From Mesodorylaimus sp. YZB2_4 (taxonomy: Eukaryota; Nematoda; Enoplea; Dorylaimida; Dorylaimidae): DNA of 64,000 bases. The first letter of the stretch is position 1, and every line of letters begins with the position of its first letter. The stretch covers positions 62,001-126,000 of the forward strand of contig JASANH010000237.1 in the NCBI GenBank assembly GCA_030248295.1. Direction: 5' to 3'. Positions 25,801 to 36,223 of this stretch are shown piece by piece. The notes beneath the pieces were generated by a model. It did no database searches and was not told the DNA's origin. It saw only the letters and a program-made list of their open reading frames with translations. Position numbers and translations under genes: made by a program.

Positions 25801-25965
25801 ACCCGTGCAGGACCCTGAGTCAGAGTCCAGTCCAGGATGCCCCCGCGTGGACTTGCTGCTTCCTAGAAGACACGTAGAGGCAACGCTGCTGTGTGCGCTG
25901 GTCCGCGCACCTCCTTGCTTAGGAGGTTTGATTGCTAGCCGACTATACGCAAAACAGGCTTAGGC
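25800..25965 (+). mobile_element. 3' fragment of a long tRNA-derived SINE (family B)
   Basis: This matches the 3' half of the copy at 37738-38140 through words such as TCCAGTCCAGGATGCCC, GTCCGCGCAC and CTTAGGAGG, ending at the GGCTTAGG region. The tRNA-like head is missing. Confidence 0.5.
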
Positions 25966-26876
25966 TGAACCATTTAAAGATATCGTTTCAAGTAAAAAGC
26001 AAAAATTTATTTTTTGGCGAAACTTACATCATGAATTAACCACGCCCTCGAGCGCAGCAGCCGAAATTTTAGCCAACTTTATATCCAGAATCTGTTCTCT
26101 TATTTCTGTTTGAGTATTCCCTTTTCTCGCGTCTCCTGGCACACATGCTCATTCATTCTATCTCGCCCTCTTAGCGGCACTGGCAGGATCATCACTTTTC
26201 AGATTAATACTTTTTGTCATCAATCACTCGTCTAAGTTCAAGTCGCAAGACAGCATTCTCCACCCGCGCTCCACCAAAGCAAATAATTTCTAAAACAAGG
26301 AGCCATCTCCACTTTGCATCAAGGCTATGTTTGGCATAAAGACAGTCCATTTGCTGTGACAAAGACTGATGCCATTTTGGTCAAAACTAGTATGAAATTC
26401 CGTTTTCGAAAGACAATTTTCATCGGTGCCTAACGTCTTTGCATAAGCATTCGTCGTTACTGTCGTCTTCTTCAAATGTAACCGTAAAATTGTACAAAAG
26501 AAAGAAAAAAGCCTCGAGCAGAAGTGGCTCTGTTTTTAGAAACCTTTGTATCCTGTTTTTCTCAGCGGAGAAGAGTTTTCTGATCTTTTCTATTTTTTTC
26601 ATTGTTGCCCATCCTTTTATAGCGCTGCCTGGAGCTTTAGATTCCTACTGTAGACGAAGAAAAACGAGTGTTCTGCATGCAGATTTTATCACAACCAAAT
26701 TGGAAGCTACGTCAGTGAAAATTATGAAAGTACCGTTTACCAACGTACATCTGCTGGAATCCCGTATCCGAAGAACAAATATGATAAGTGCACACTGAAC
26801 CGAGACGCGCACACAATTTCACAAGGTTGACCAATAAGTAGTCCCACCCCGAGTTATAATCAAGTAATCCTTGGGT
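25966..26876. other. Gap between repeats and the Ser/Gly/Lys-rich gene
   Basis: I see no supported gene here. Several overlapping open frames of 60-120 codons exist at 26290-26800 on both strands, without domains or splice support. Confidence 0.4.
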
Positions 26877-28806
26877 TTAGCCTTTCTTGGCTTGGCCTGG
26901 AGGCCTGCAACCGCTCTTGGCCAGACCTGGTGGGCAACCCTTGCCCTTGCCCTTGCTCTTGCCACCACTACCGCCGCTACTTCCGCCGCCCTTCTTGCCG
27001 CCTTTCTGGCCACCACACACGCACGGGCAGTTGCACTCGGATGGAGGGCATTGCTTGAGCTGTTTGTCGTTGCTGACTATGTAGACGCTTCTGCCTTCGT
27101 ACGTGCTCTCCCTGTATTCCAAGGTGGTCGTGGTCGAACTGCTTTCCGAATATGACGAGCTGGAGCTGGAGCTGAAGCTAGAGCTGCTGCTGCTGCTGGA
27201 TGAGTGGGAGAAAGAGGACGAGGACGAGGAGGAAGAAGAATGGTGGCTGTGACTGTGGTGGTGCTCTGAACTGCCGCTGCCGCTGCCGCTGCCCTTGCCT
27301 TTGCCTTTCTTCGCGGAACGTTTGCCTTTCTTGCCTTTGCCTTTACCACCGCTGCCACTGCCTTTGCCCTTCTTGCCTTTGCTCTTGCTTCCGCTGCCGC
27401 TGCCGCTGCCGGCTTTCTTCTTTTTACCGCCGCCATCACCACCGTCGCCCGAGCACACTTGGTTGCACACGCAGACGCAATCTGAAACAGAATGGCCAAT
27501 AGAATGCTTGGCACAATCATGCGTGCTTATCGCCAAAACATACCTTCTTCGCCGCCTCCGCTCCTTTGAGAAGAGGAGGTCTCGTTGAGGGAACGTTCTT
27601 CAGTGGTGGTGGTGTTGGAGGAGCTGCTCGATGAGCTGCTGCTGCTGTTTGTGCTGCTGCTGCTGCTGCTGTTGGTTGAGGAGGACGACGAGCTGTTGGA
27701 GGATGATTGAGAGTTCGCTTCTTGAGCAGCTTCTTGCTTCTTTTCTTGGCAAGCTAAGGTAAATAAAAGAGATTAGAACTATGTCCAAGTTTATATGAAA
27801 TAGACTAGACTTACAGGCATCGTATTGTTGTCCCTTCTTCTTGAACGAGGCTACTTTGATAGTAATGCCATTGTCATTAACTCCGAGAGCCACAGCGGCA
27901 TCGACTGGGCACTTGCCGTTGGCATTGGCTTTGGCGGGATTTTGCGCCTGGGCGGGTTGGCCCCTGCGGAATTTGATTGGACCGATAGTACGAGCTGCAA
28001 ACGAGCTGTCCAATTCGTATTCATCGCTCTTCGAGCAGACAACAGTGATGCTGGAAGAAATCGATGGTTAGGTCTGAGCGCTTGCCAAGATAAAAAAGTC
28101 ACCCGTGCGTCGCAGTGACCAGCAATTTTTAGAGAATCAAAGGTTTATAGGCCACCAAGTGGCCTGGCTCGCCTGTGCTTTTATGAGCAATGCATTAAAA
28201 AACCCAGAAGTTCACCCCAGAAAACCTGAAATCCCATTGCTTGCTTTGTGTCCTCGTGACAGACGACACGGTCCATCTTATCGGGTTCCCTCCCCACTGC
28301 CCGATAAGAGGGGCAGCTCACCTGGGAGAATCCCCACTCGCGGCCAATTTGATACCCGAAATGAATTCACCATCGCCGCAGTTCTTGTCCCTGTCATCAA
28401 TTGAAGATCCTTCCCTCAGCGTGAACGATTTTTTCGAGCTTCCACTCGAAGCCTTTGATGAACTGGCTTTGACGGCGGTGGTGCCATCCAAGTTGGAGCA
28501 GAAAGCACGGACTTGGATTTTGTGGAACGAGCTAACCGAGCTCGACTGTGAATTTTCGCTGGCTTGCGACGAGCTGGAGCTACTGCCGCTCGGGCCGCTG
28601 TTCTGGCTTGAGCTGGAGTTGGATGAGGAGGACGATGACGAGGAGCTGGCTGAGCCCGACACTTCTTTGAAAATGACACCAGCCAGAACTTGACCAGGCG
28701 GGCATTCACTGTCGCCTTGGTTGGGTTTGGTTTCGGCCAGCCAGGAACCGAGGGCTGCCCGTTCACACAAGCATACGCACAGTAAGGCTACTAGTTGCCA
28801 CTTCAT
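26877..28806 (-). CDS. Secreted Ser-rich and Gly/Ser/Lys-rich protein with CxxGxxIxG segments
   Basis: Not a named gene to my eye. Four exons, 28322-28806, 27815-28050, 27544-27753 and 26877-27481, join in frame for 511 residues. The start at 28806 gives a signal peptide (MKWQLVALLCVCLCERAALG). Segments CPPGQVLAGVIF, CGDGEFISGIKL and CPVDAAVALGV echo the Cys segments at the N-terminus of the gene at 12-9038, so the two are probably relatives. A poly-Ser tract interrupts the first segment; exon 3 encodes Ser/Asn runs; exon 4 has DCVCVCNQVC, a long GSGSK/GKGKK block, a Ser tract and a Cys-rich end (CPPSECNCPCVC). The C-terminus is CPPGLAK then CRPPGQAKKG. A minus-strand TATATAAC motif lies near 28893-28901. 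A secreted matrix or adhesive role is a guess. Confidence 0.78.
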
Positions 28807-28892
28807 TATTACGAAACGGTTACTTATGTACCACAATCCGCTTCGTTCGCCAACTTTCGTTCGCTAACTGACTTTTAACCAATTTCGAACTT

Positions 28893-28901
28893 GTTATATA
28901 C
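28893..28901 (-). promoter_or_regulatory. Probable TATA box of the Ser/Gly/Lys-rich gene
   Basis: On the minus strand the sequence reads GTATATAACAAG, about 90 bp before the start codon at 28806. That distance fits a short 5' leader. Confidence 0.5.
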
Positions 28902-29244
28902 TCGGCGTTCAATCGTCAACTTTGCGTAGATATATCAAATTTGACAACACCCGACCGGCATCCCTTCCGAATGCCTATTTTTCAGTTTCGTTTCGTTTCG
29001 GCTCGCTTCGCATCCTTTTGTTTCAGGCACGAAACTGTTTGACTTATTGCACCAACATAAATGATAATCCATCGGCGGCGAGGGACGCCCCCGCGGAAGT
29101 CCGGTCCTCGTCGTTTTCGATCGTTCACAGCGTCGAAAATCGAATCAATTTCGCCATCAATCAAATGGTTTTCTAAAACCGCCCACAACATTTCGCTTGC
29201 GTCAATGCATAGCTTGGTACAGGACAGTCGAACTGTGAAGACAA

Positions 29245-29552
29245 TGTCACCAGAGTGAACGGCACTGCGCAGGTTGTACGTCTTGTTTGTCGGAAGTCAA
29301 ACGCCTAAAGGTCATGCAGACCTGTTCCACATACCTGCACCCATCCACCCACTCCACAATTGCGAACAGCACGACCATTTTCGCAACGAGTCGCATCCGT
29401 GATCGTCTTGCTCGATTAGGTGGAAAACTTTGACGCATAGGCCTCCCTTTCCGGTCGCTGGGCAGGTTATTTTGCTGAGGTTTATGTCACGAGTGAATGA
29501 AAAACAAGACCAAAACAACGTGGAGCAATGCTAGTGCAGTGATTTTCATGAG
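29245..29552 (-). pseudogene. Candidate small Cys-rich secreted protein, frame broken
   Basis: On the minus strand a start near 29552 gives a signal-peptide-like MKITALALLHVVLVLFF and then a stop. A different frame of the same stretch continues as ITCPATGKGGLC, CDSLRKWSCCSQLW up to a GTATGT donor near 29335. A signal peptide followed by a Cys-rich stretch in the neighbouring frame suggests a small secreted protein with a one-base shift, or an unrecognised small intron. Both the gene and the break need transcript evidence. Confidence 0.25.
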
Positions 29553-29977
29553 GTTGTAACAGCGAGTTTAAATGAGAATGCTTTTGTCAATGAGAAATGT
29601 CGCATGCAGGGTTTATTTGCAAGTACCGTACGAATGTACGCATCTTCATGCAAAGACCTGTTTTTTGGCGGGGTGCCTTGGCTTAGAGAGGTTGATGCGA
29701 TAGAATACTGTACATGCCGAGCTTCCTGCATTTCGCATGCGCCTGACACATATCCTAAATCTGCTCAGAGTAATTAAAGCCCACTAACAACAGCCAAATT
29801 GATGCAAGCATGGAGGCAGAAAATCGTCCGTAACACCAGAAAATTAATGTAAGTAGGGCCTATCTAAAAAGGTCAGATTTCACACGAACATTGTTTTTGT
29901 GGCTGTTCACTTTGTCTGCCAGAATCATGCACAATACGGCACTTTGCAATGCAATGCACAGCACTTTTCTATCGCTA

Positions 29978-30120
29978 CGGGGCCGTTCAAAAACGACGTC
30001 GTATGCAAATCAGCAATTTTTGACCCCCCCCCCCCCATCGTATTTTGTCGTTTTGCGCCTGACCCCCCTTTTCGACGTCGTACAAGCCAATACCCCCCTT
30101 AGGGGGGGGGGGGGGGGGAG
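29978..30120. mobile_element. MITE with GGGGCCGTTCAAA ends, copy 1
   Basis: The left end reads GGGGCCGTTCAAAAACGACG. Inside are C-runs and TTTTGTCGTTTTG, shared with the copy at 31040-31155. The right end (CGACGTCGTACAAGCC) is a decayed inverted copy of the left. A run of 17 G follows at 30102-30118. Confidence 0.55.
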
Positions 30121-30494
30121 TACAGACATACTTCAAAAAATTGCATGAGTATCGGCGCACTGCACCCTGCCGCTGCTCATGTCCATATTTCGTACGAGTA
30201 CACATGTTCCCATCGTCATATTGGTATACATTCCAACAATGTTTTTCGGAATGTTTACAGCAGAGACATTTAGTAATTTGATTTTAGTAACGATTTGGTA
30301 GAGGTAAAATGTGCTGATGTTTTCACAGCTTGACTCTACGCCTTCAGTTCCCAAAGACTGTCTGTCAATTTTTGAAATGCACTTGTCGAAAATCGAATAG
30401 CAGTATAAAAGCAAAACGAATAACTCTTTATGAGAGAGCACATTTTTCTTTATCAAACTTTAACTTTTTTGCTTTCAAAAATGTTTTGGACTGA

Positions 30495-30845
30495 AGCCCG
30501 TTTTTGCCTCCAGCTGGCCAGCAGTCAAACCTTCTAAGCGAGGCTATGCGGGAACCAGCTCACACACCAGCTTCCCTCTGCGCGTCCCCACTAGGAGCAC
30601 CTCCACACGAGGACATCATCGATTGGACACCGACTTTCTTGGACGATGGCGGGCGGGCTTCGAGCCTTGCCCCTTAGACTGTCTCCTCGTTTGGCTTCCG
30701 TCTCTCCACTCGTACCACCCCTATGTTACTGGCTGAGTCCCTCACGCCCTGGTGTGCAAGGTCAGAGAGGGTTCATGGTTCGCAAACAGACCTCCATCGC
30801 CAGGGATCGAACCCAGGGTGAGTCCAGCCGCGCTACTGACTAATA
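30495..30845 (-). mobile_element. Long tRNA-derived SINE (family B), minus copy
   Basis: Read on the minus strand it has the order of the full copy at 37738-38140: a GGTTCGATCCCTGG-type B box near 30800-30815, then the CACTAGGAGCACCTC/GAGGACA region, and the 3' end GTTTGACTGCTGGCC. It is truncated and diverged. Confidence 0.5.
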
Positions 30846-31039
30846 TGGAGAGACAAATGCTAAAACCGCGCCGCACCAAGGCGGCCGCTTCCTATAACAA
30901 ACTGAGTCTGGCCAATGCACATTATTATAATCAAAACTATCATGAATAGGTGACCCAAAAGTGGCGGACCTGTGCTCATCTGACCGCAATTAGGCTCTAG
31001 CAGAAGAGTTCGAAATGGAGGAAAAACGCTGCCATACCT

Positions 31040-31155
31040 AGTGTAAAAACGATGTCGTTTTGCCTTTGACCCCCCTCCCCCCTTGTCGTTTTTTGTCGTT
31101 TTGGTGCTGACCCCCCTTCCCCCCTGGCGTACGACGTCGTATTTGAACGGCCCCT
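31040..31155. mobile_element. MITE with GGGGCCGTTCAAA ends, copy 2
   Basis: It ends with TACGACGTCGTATTTGAACG followed by GCCCCT, the reverse complement of the left end of the copy at 29978. The inner C-runs and TTTTGTCGTTTTGG match in the same orientation. Its left inverted end is decayed. Confidence 0.5.
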
Positions 31156-31156
31156 A

Positions 31157-31345
31157 CCCTGCTAGAAACGTCACGCTACTAAACGCGCCAGGCGACCGTT
31201 TTGCGACCGCAAAGAAAGCGAGTGCGAGGTCGCGCGGCCTGGCGGCGAGCTGGCACAGCTGGCCTCTGTCAGTTTATCAGCGCGCGACCTCGCACTCGCT
31301 TTCATTACGGTCGCAAAACTGTCGCCTGGCGCGCTTCTAGCAGGG
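31157..31345. mobile_element. Palindromic MITE with TA target duplication
   Basis: The arms are CCCTGCTAGAAACG and CGCTTCTAGCAGGG, and the inner stem continues for about 75 bp with CGACCTCGCACTCGCTTTC-type complementarity around a loop of about 50 bp. TA lies on each side, as expected for Tc1/mariner-type insertion. It sits directly against the previous MITE. Confidence 0.75.
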
Positions 31346-31372
31346 TAAGGAATAGCAAAGTGCGGTTCCACG

Positions 31373-31760
31373 GGCGGTCGCGCTGGTGCCGGTCCGGCAT
31401 TCGTCTCTCCGTATTGCTTGGGAGCGAGAGGCTGAATGTCCTGAGTTCGACCGCGGTGACGGGGGTCGGTTTGCGAACCGTCAACCCCCGCTGGCCTCGC
31501 ATCCAAGCGAGAGGTACAGGCTGCGAGTGGAGAAACGGGCCAAAAGAGGAGACAATCTCGGCCTAAACACGGACAGAGTTCAAAGCACACCCGCATCGTC
31601 CACGCGAGTCGATGTCCAGTCCAGGGCACCTTCGCGTGGAGGTGCCCCTAGTGGAGACGCAAAGAGGGGCTTTTGTCCTGGTCTCCATTTATCACCCAAA
31701 CTAGCGGTCCAACCAAGTTTGACTGCAAGACGACTGCTGGCGAACTTGCGTGCCCAAAAA
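31373..31760 (+). mobile_element. Long tRNA-derived SINE (family B), plus copy
   Basis: The head GGTCGCGCTGGTGCCGGTCC with CATTCGTCTC and a B-box-like GAGTTCGACCGCGG match the copy at 37738-38140. Later shared words include CAGTCCAGGGCACC and GGAGACGCA. It is diverged and its 3' end is unclear. Confidence 0.5.
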
Positions 31761-33705
31761 TACTGGTTCGTTTTTGCATTCTAGAAAACATAAGGCAGCG
31801 AGTAATACTGCCAGACTCATCGAAAGTTTCCGCCGTCATGTGTGCCCCGGAACCTTAGTTAGTTAATCCTTTGGCCTAATTGGCAGTCTGTTCGCGGTTT
31901 AGCCCGGTATGGCGGGAATTAATGATTGGATTAGGTTATGATGGACCAGAATGATCTCTAAATAGCTTTCTCATTTGTTCCTTCATCTCCCGGTGGCCAA
32001 TCGCTGACGGGACTTCAGGCACACATATACGTCTGTCTGTCTGTCTGTTTACTCGGAAGCCAAGCACTTAAGAGCACTAAAACGGCACCGCACATTTAGG
32101 ATTATAAGCAAGAAAGAACACAATTATACGAAAACTAAATTTATCATTTATTAAAAAGTCAGACATGCTTTTTGAAATCAACCAATGAGTCCATTGCTTT
32201 GTCACCAGCCACTTGGTGCCACCAGCCACCTGCCTACGAGTGAATTGCAAAGACTCCTCCGTGACTTCTTTTCTCAAACCGTATAGTCTAATTTTTAGGA
32301 GGCTCAGTCGAGCATTGATACTTCTACAGTACTTCAGGGCATCGATCCATTGTTGCTGTCCAATGATCGAGCCTGCGAAGACTAAACTCGCCCTGAGCTT
32401 GTCGGAAATTATACTTGAGATTTTTCATAAAGCGCGCAAATATGTAAAAGTTCTTTTTCGATACTTCGACCCGAATAGAACAACCTATTCAATCTCAAAT
32501 TTTCCCTGCTTATGAAAGACAGTGTGTCAGTCAGCAGGCAGGAGTTGTTCATAAGATTTATAGTAGCAAGCCTGTACCCACGTGTAACGCTCCTAGATGC
32601 TGGGTCTGTGCAGCGGATCGATTGCCAGGCGAGCCTTTACAAGTCGACGATACCTTAAAGACGAGACAAAGGAAAACCGCATATCCAGCGTGAATAAGGC
32701 GCCTCCTCCAGTGTTTCCAAAATACTTATTATCTGATAAAATCACAATTGTCTTTAGAATAGTAAGAAATTTTCTCTTCTCTATGGTATCTTCGTAATAC
32801 TGTACGTGGGTACTTCCTACCTCAACAGACGGAAAAGCAAAGTAAACACTTTCAGTGGCTAAATAAGAAAATCTGAGAGGGTGCTGCACAGAAGCTAAAC
32901 GGACACATCCATTCTGCATCTCTCAATCGGGTAGAAATTAAAGAAGCCGAGACAAAAGTCAAGGATTACATTTTTGTGACATGCCAAAATTTAAATTTAG
33001 CGCGCAGGCGTCGCTGCTTATGACAATTCTAAATGGAATAATGTTTGGACGTTTTTATGTTAACCATTGCAGCAGTTTACAGTTTTGCGACATAGTTTTT
33101 TTCTAGCTGACTGTGGTTTTACTAACTCTCCGCAGGGAAAAAGTTGAATGCTTAGGGATGAAAAAGCAACGATCATAGCAGAAATTTACTCGAAGTACGA
33201 AAGAAGTGACTGTCTCGACTGTATCGCGTGGTCTTCATCAACAGGATTTAACGGTCGACGACTGGACAAGAAAGTTCAGTTCCCCTTTCGCACATATATC
33301 AGCATGTTCTTACTATTTCTTGGTGTTTTATCTTGCCTACAGTATTGCTGTGGTTTGTCGTGTATGCACGACAAAAGGGATCAGTTCTGGCCGGTGCAGC
33401 CGGTGCATCCATGAAAAGTGGTCGCTATCTGCAGTGGCACAAAAGCACAGTAACCTGGTCGTGCTGTCTACGTGTCAATTATCACAAATGTCAAGCCAAG
33501 AAGTCTTCCTTTCCCCCGCAGCACACGCTACAAATTATCTCCATGGAGGCCATGACCAAGTGGCCTGCCCTGCTTGCACCCACGTGCTGAAAACACTGAT
33601 AAGACAAGGAGGTCATCAATGCCGACCACGTGGTGCTCAAAAGCAGAAAGCTACTATGCTTTTGGCTAGTCAAGGCGCTGCTTAGCTACAGAAAGTGTCC
33701 GAACT
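31760..33705. other. Region upstream of the ML-like cluster
   Basis: Open frames at 32593-32919 (minus, 108 codons) and 33206-33685 (plus, 159 codons, with a few Cys pairs such as CRVC and CSRC) have no domain or splice support. I could not call them genes. Confidence 0.35.
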
Positions 33706-35222
33706 ATGTTTTACTATTTCGGTGCTTTATTGATTGCCACAACTACTTTTGCCGCCCCGGCAGAGTCCACAAAACGTGGTGATTGTATTCCAGATATTAC
33801 CACATTTTACTGGGAGTCCCCTTGTGATGGTGAGTTGGCTAGAAAGGACCATGAGCCTGCACAGACAGAAGTATCTCATCTCACGTTCTGACTTCCAGAC
33901 CTCATGTAGAAAAACTGGTGAAGTGCACTGCTAACAGAAAAACTAACTTATTCTAGGTCAGAAGTTCCAAAATGTGATTACTTTGACCAACCTGTCGGCC
34001 ACGCAGAATGGTCAAGATGTGGACGTTCAAGGCGGCTTGGACATGACTGTAGCTCTGAAATTGGTGACGACAGTTGTCGATAACTATGGCGAGATCACAA
34101 AACCGCTGATTGATATTGGAATATTAGAATATATGAAACCCATTATTGGACAGTGCCAGTGGAAGCCGTTGCCCACGTTTGGTTTGCTGTAAGTACATAG
34201 AATGTGTGATCACTGACAAAGTCGAGTGTTCTAGTGTTGGTATAGCGAGCATCAGTTCATCAAATTTAATTTTTTTGCACAGCATGGTGACATAGTGCTC
34301 TAGTATGGTGTACAGGAACGGGAGGCACATAAGGTTGTAGTCATCGCATATCAGATATAATGTGCTGCATATCTTCGGTTGGATAGTACAATATGCCGTT
34401 TTTATCCATGGGTATGTACATAGATATGTGCATATCAAAAATCGGATGTTGACTGTATATAATGCATATACAGATATAATGCATATACAGATATAATGCA
34501 TATACAGATATAATGCATATACAGATATAATGCATATACAGATATAATGCATATACAGATATAATGCATATACAGATATAATGCATATACAGATATAATG
34601 CATATGCAAATATAATGCATATACAGATATAATGCATATACAGATATAATGCATATACAGATATAATGCATATACAGATATAATGCATATACAGATATAA
34701 TGCGTTAATCTGATTCCAGACACAACATAGATTCATGTACTATTGTGGATAATTGTCATGCATATACAAAATGACCTAGCCACCATATAATCATATACAA
34801 TATAATGCATACAACCACAGTCATATGCAACATATACAGATATAATGCATATCAATATAATGCATATACAGATATAATGCATATACAGATATAATGCATA
34901 TACAGATATAATGCATATGCAAATATAATGCATATACAGATATAATGCATATACAATAAAGCATATACAGATATAATGCATATGCAGATATAATGCGTCG
35001 ATTTCAAAGATCTAGCCGGCTCTTTGGAACAAGCAATTCAGCCTGGGGTAAGTGCATTTTCTCCCTTGTCATTTTCTGTTCTTGAGGAGGGGGGGGGGCG
35101 TTGCGAAGGTATCATAAAATGGAATTTCTTTCCAGAACTATTACGGCTTTACAATGACTTTCAAAGACGCTGACAAACCTCTCCTGTGCGTGTACTCGCA
35201 AAGTAAAGTGATCAAGAAGTAA
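33706..35222 (+). pseudogene. ML-like lipid-binding secreted protein with exon 3 split by a 17-bp satellite
   Basis: Exon 1 (33706-33829) encodes a signal peptide (MFYYFGALLIATTTFA) and FYWESPCDG; exon 2 (33957-34188) encodes GGLDMTVAL up to CQWKPLPTFGLL; exon 4 (35136-35222) encodes YYGFTMTFKD and LLCVYSQSKVIKK before a TAA. These match the intact paralogue at 40820-41491 exon by exon. Exon 3 is in two pieces. The 5' part starts after a CAG at 34720 (HNIDSCTIVDNCH, to 34759); the 3' part ends at 35051 or just before, at a GTAAGT donor (VDFKDLAGSLEQAIQPG). Between them lies a 17-bp satellite with stops in the reading frame, and about ten codons of the normal exon are missing. It is probably dead unless splicing avoids the block. 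Confidence 0.68.
34455..34998. repeat. 17-bp minisatellite ATATAATGCATATACAG, two blocks
   Basis: The first block (about 34455-34705, some 14 copies) lies in intron 2 of the ML-like gene. The second (about 34836-34998, with partial copies from 34760) lies inside exon 3. Since 17 is not a multiple of three, the unit runs through all frames. On the minus strand no frame has a stop, giving a 17-residue periodic translation (LYMHYICICIISVYALY) that I take to be an artefact. Confidence 0.88.
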
Positions 35223-35850
35223 GATATCGATAGATTTTGTCATCAAGTGAAATTGTTGACTATGATTTCTGTGATTGCTTGGCTGGAAATGGTATTGCCA
35301 TGACATGGAATTATTAATAATAGCCCTATTTCAATTTAGTCAAGAAATTTAATCATGGAAGATAACACCACAGAAATATTTTTTAACTGTTCATGGACGA
35401 AAGATGGGTACTTTTATTGTTGTCACGCAAAAGAAAACACTGTAAAAAATTAAAAAATGCGTTTACAAGGATACGACCGCTCATGAAAGCGACAATTTTT
35501 TTGCAAACTGAAAAAGCGCATACGCCTTCAAAAATTTTATGCCCTTATTACCTCTGCAACCTCAGATTCTATCTCGGCCTTTATTCTGCAGCCTTAGATA
35601 GAGCAGGTAAATATGGTTTTTGGTACAGCAAGTTTTAGCGGATAAAAGATTCAGTTTAGTGCCAATGTGTGCGCGTGAAGAACCAGAAAATGAATGGTAA
35701 AAAAAGGTCAGACGTTGCTGCTATTCTGTTTGAACATGGTTTCAAGAGCGGCGCGCGCGGAAAGTTTAAAGTAAGGAGCCTTTTATCTAAGACTGTCATA
35801 GGCGGCTTGCAGCAGGAAATTTAAGTTTTCCAATGCTCTAGATCTATGAA

Positions 35851-35905
35851 ATGTTTTATTGTGGTGCTTTGTTTTTCCTCTTCTGTACATTATGTGAGGC
35901 AAAGC
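35851..35905 (+). pseudogene. Relic first exon of an ML-like gene
   Basis: The reading MFYCGALFFLFCTLCEAK resembles the signal peptide MFYYFGALLIATTTFA of the gene at 33706. The similarity ends at about 35905, exactly where a minus-strand SINE begins. No later exons follow. Confidence 0.4.
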
Positions 35906-36078
35906 TTGTCATGTCATATCTTATTATAGCCAAGCATTATGCAGCGCACTCGAAGGGTAATAGGCACAAACGGACAATCATTTTGTACCGAGGTGGGAGT
36001 CGAACCCTCCCCTGTAAATGCGCACCCAGCGTGAGAGGCGGACTCCTTCACCCGCTGGAACATGGTCCAGGCCAGGTC
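35905..36078 (-). mobile_element. tRNA-derived SINE (family A), minus copy
   Basis: Read on the minus strand: a tRNA head with GTCCGCCTCTCACGCTGGGT (Glu-like loop CTCTCAC), a B box GGGTTCGACTCCC, then a CGAGTGCG body and the tail TGGCTATAATAAGATATGAC with ATGAC. It matches the copy at 56236-56422. Confidence 0.72.
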
Positions 36079-36223
36079 TCACTACGATCAGACTTTGTTT
36101 TACAAATTTTGACATGCGCTGAAGCCACTGGTTATACAAGAACGCCTGCTGCAACGTCTTTTTATGCCAATATCGGCGTTTTGTGAGATAGTAATCACTT
36201 TTTCACAAAAGTGACATTTCTAC

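Noticed and set aside
26887..27588. Plus-strand Pro/Leu-rich frames
   Set aside because: They are shadows of the GSGSK-rich exon on the minus strand.
31171..31629. Minus-strand 152-codon frame
   Set aside because: It crosses a palindromic MITE and a SINE; the open frame comes from their GC-rich composition.
33206..33685. Plus-strand 159-codon frame with Cys pairs
   Set aside because: No conserved motif, overlapping frames are equally open, and it ends just before the ML-like gene start.
34124..34981. Minus-strand 199-, 131- and 82-codon Tyr/Ile/Cys frames
   Set aside because: They are translations of the 17-bp satellite and have no splice or domain support.
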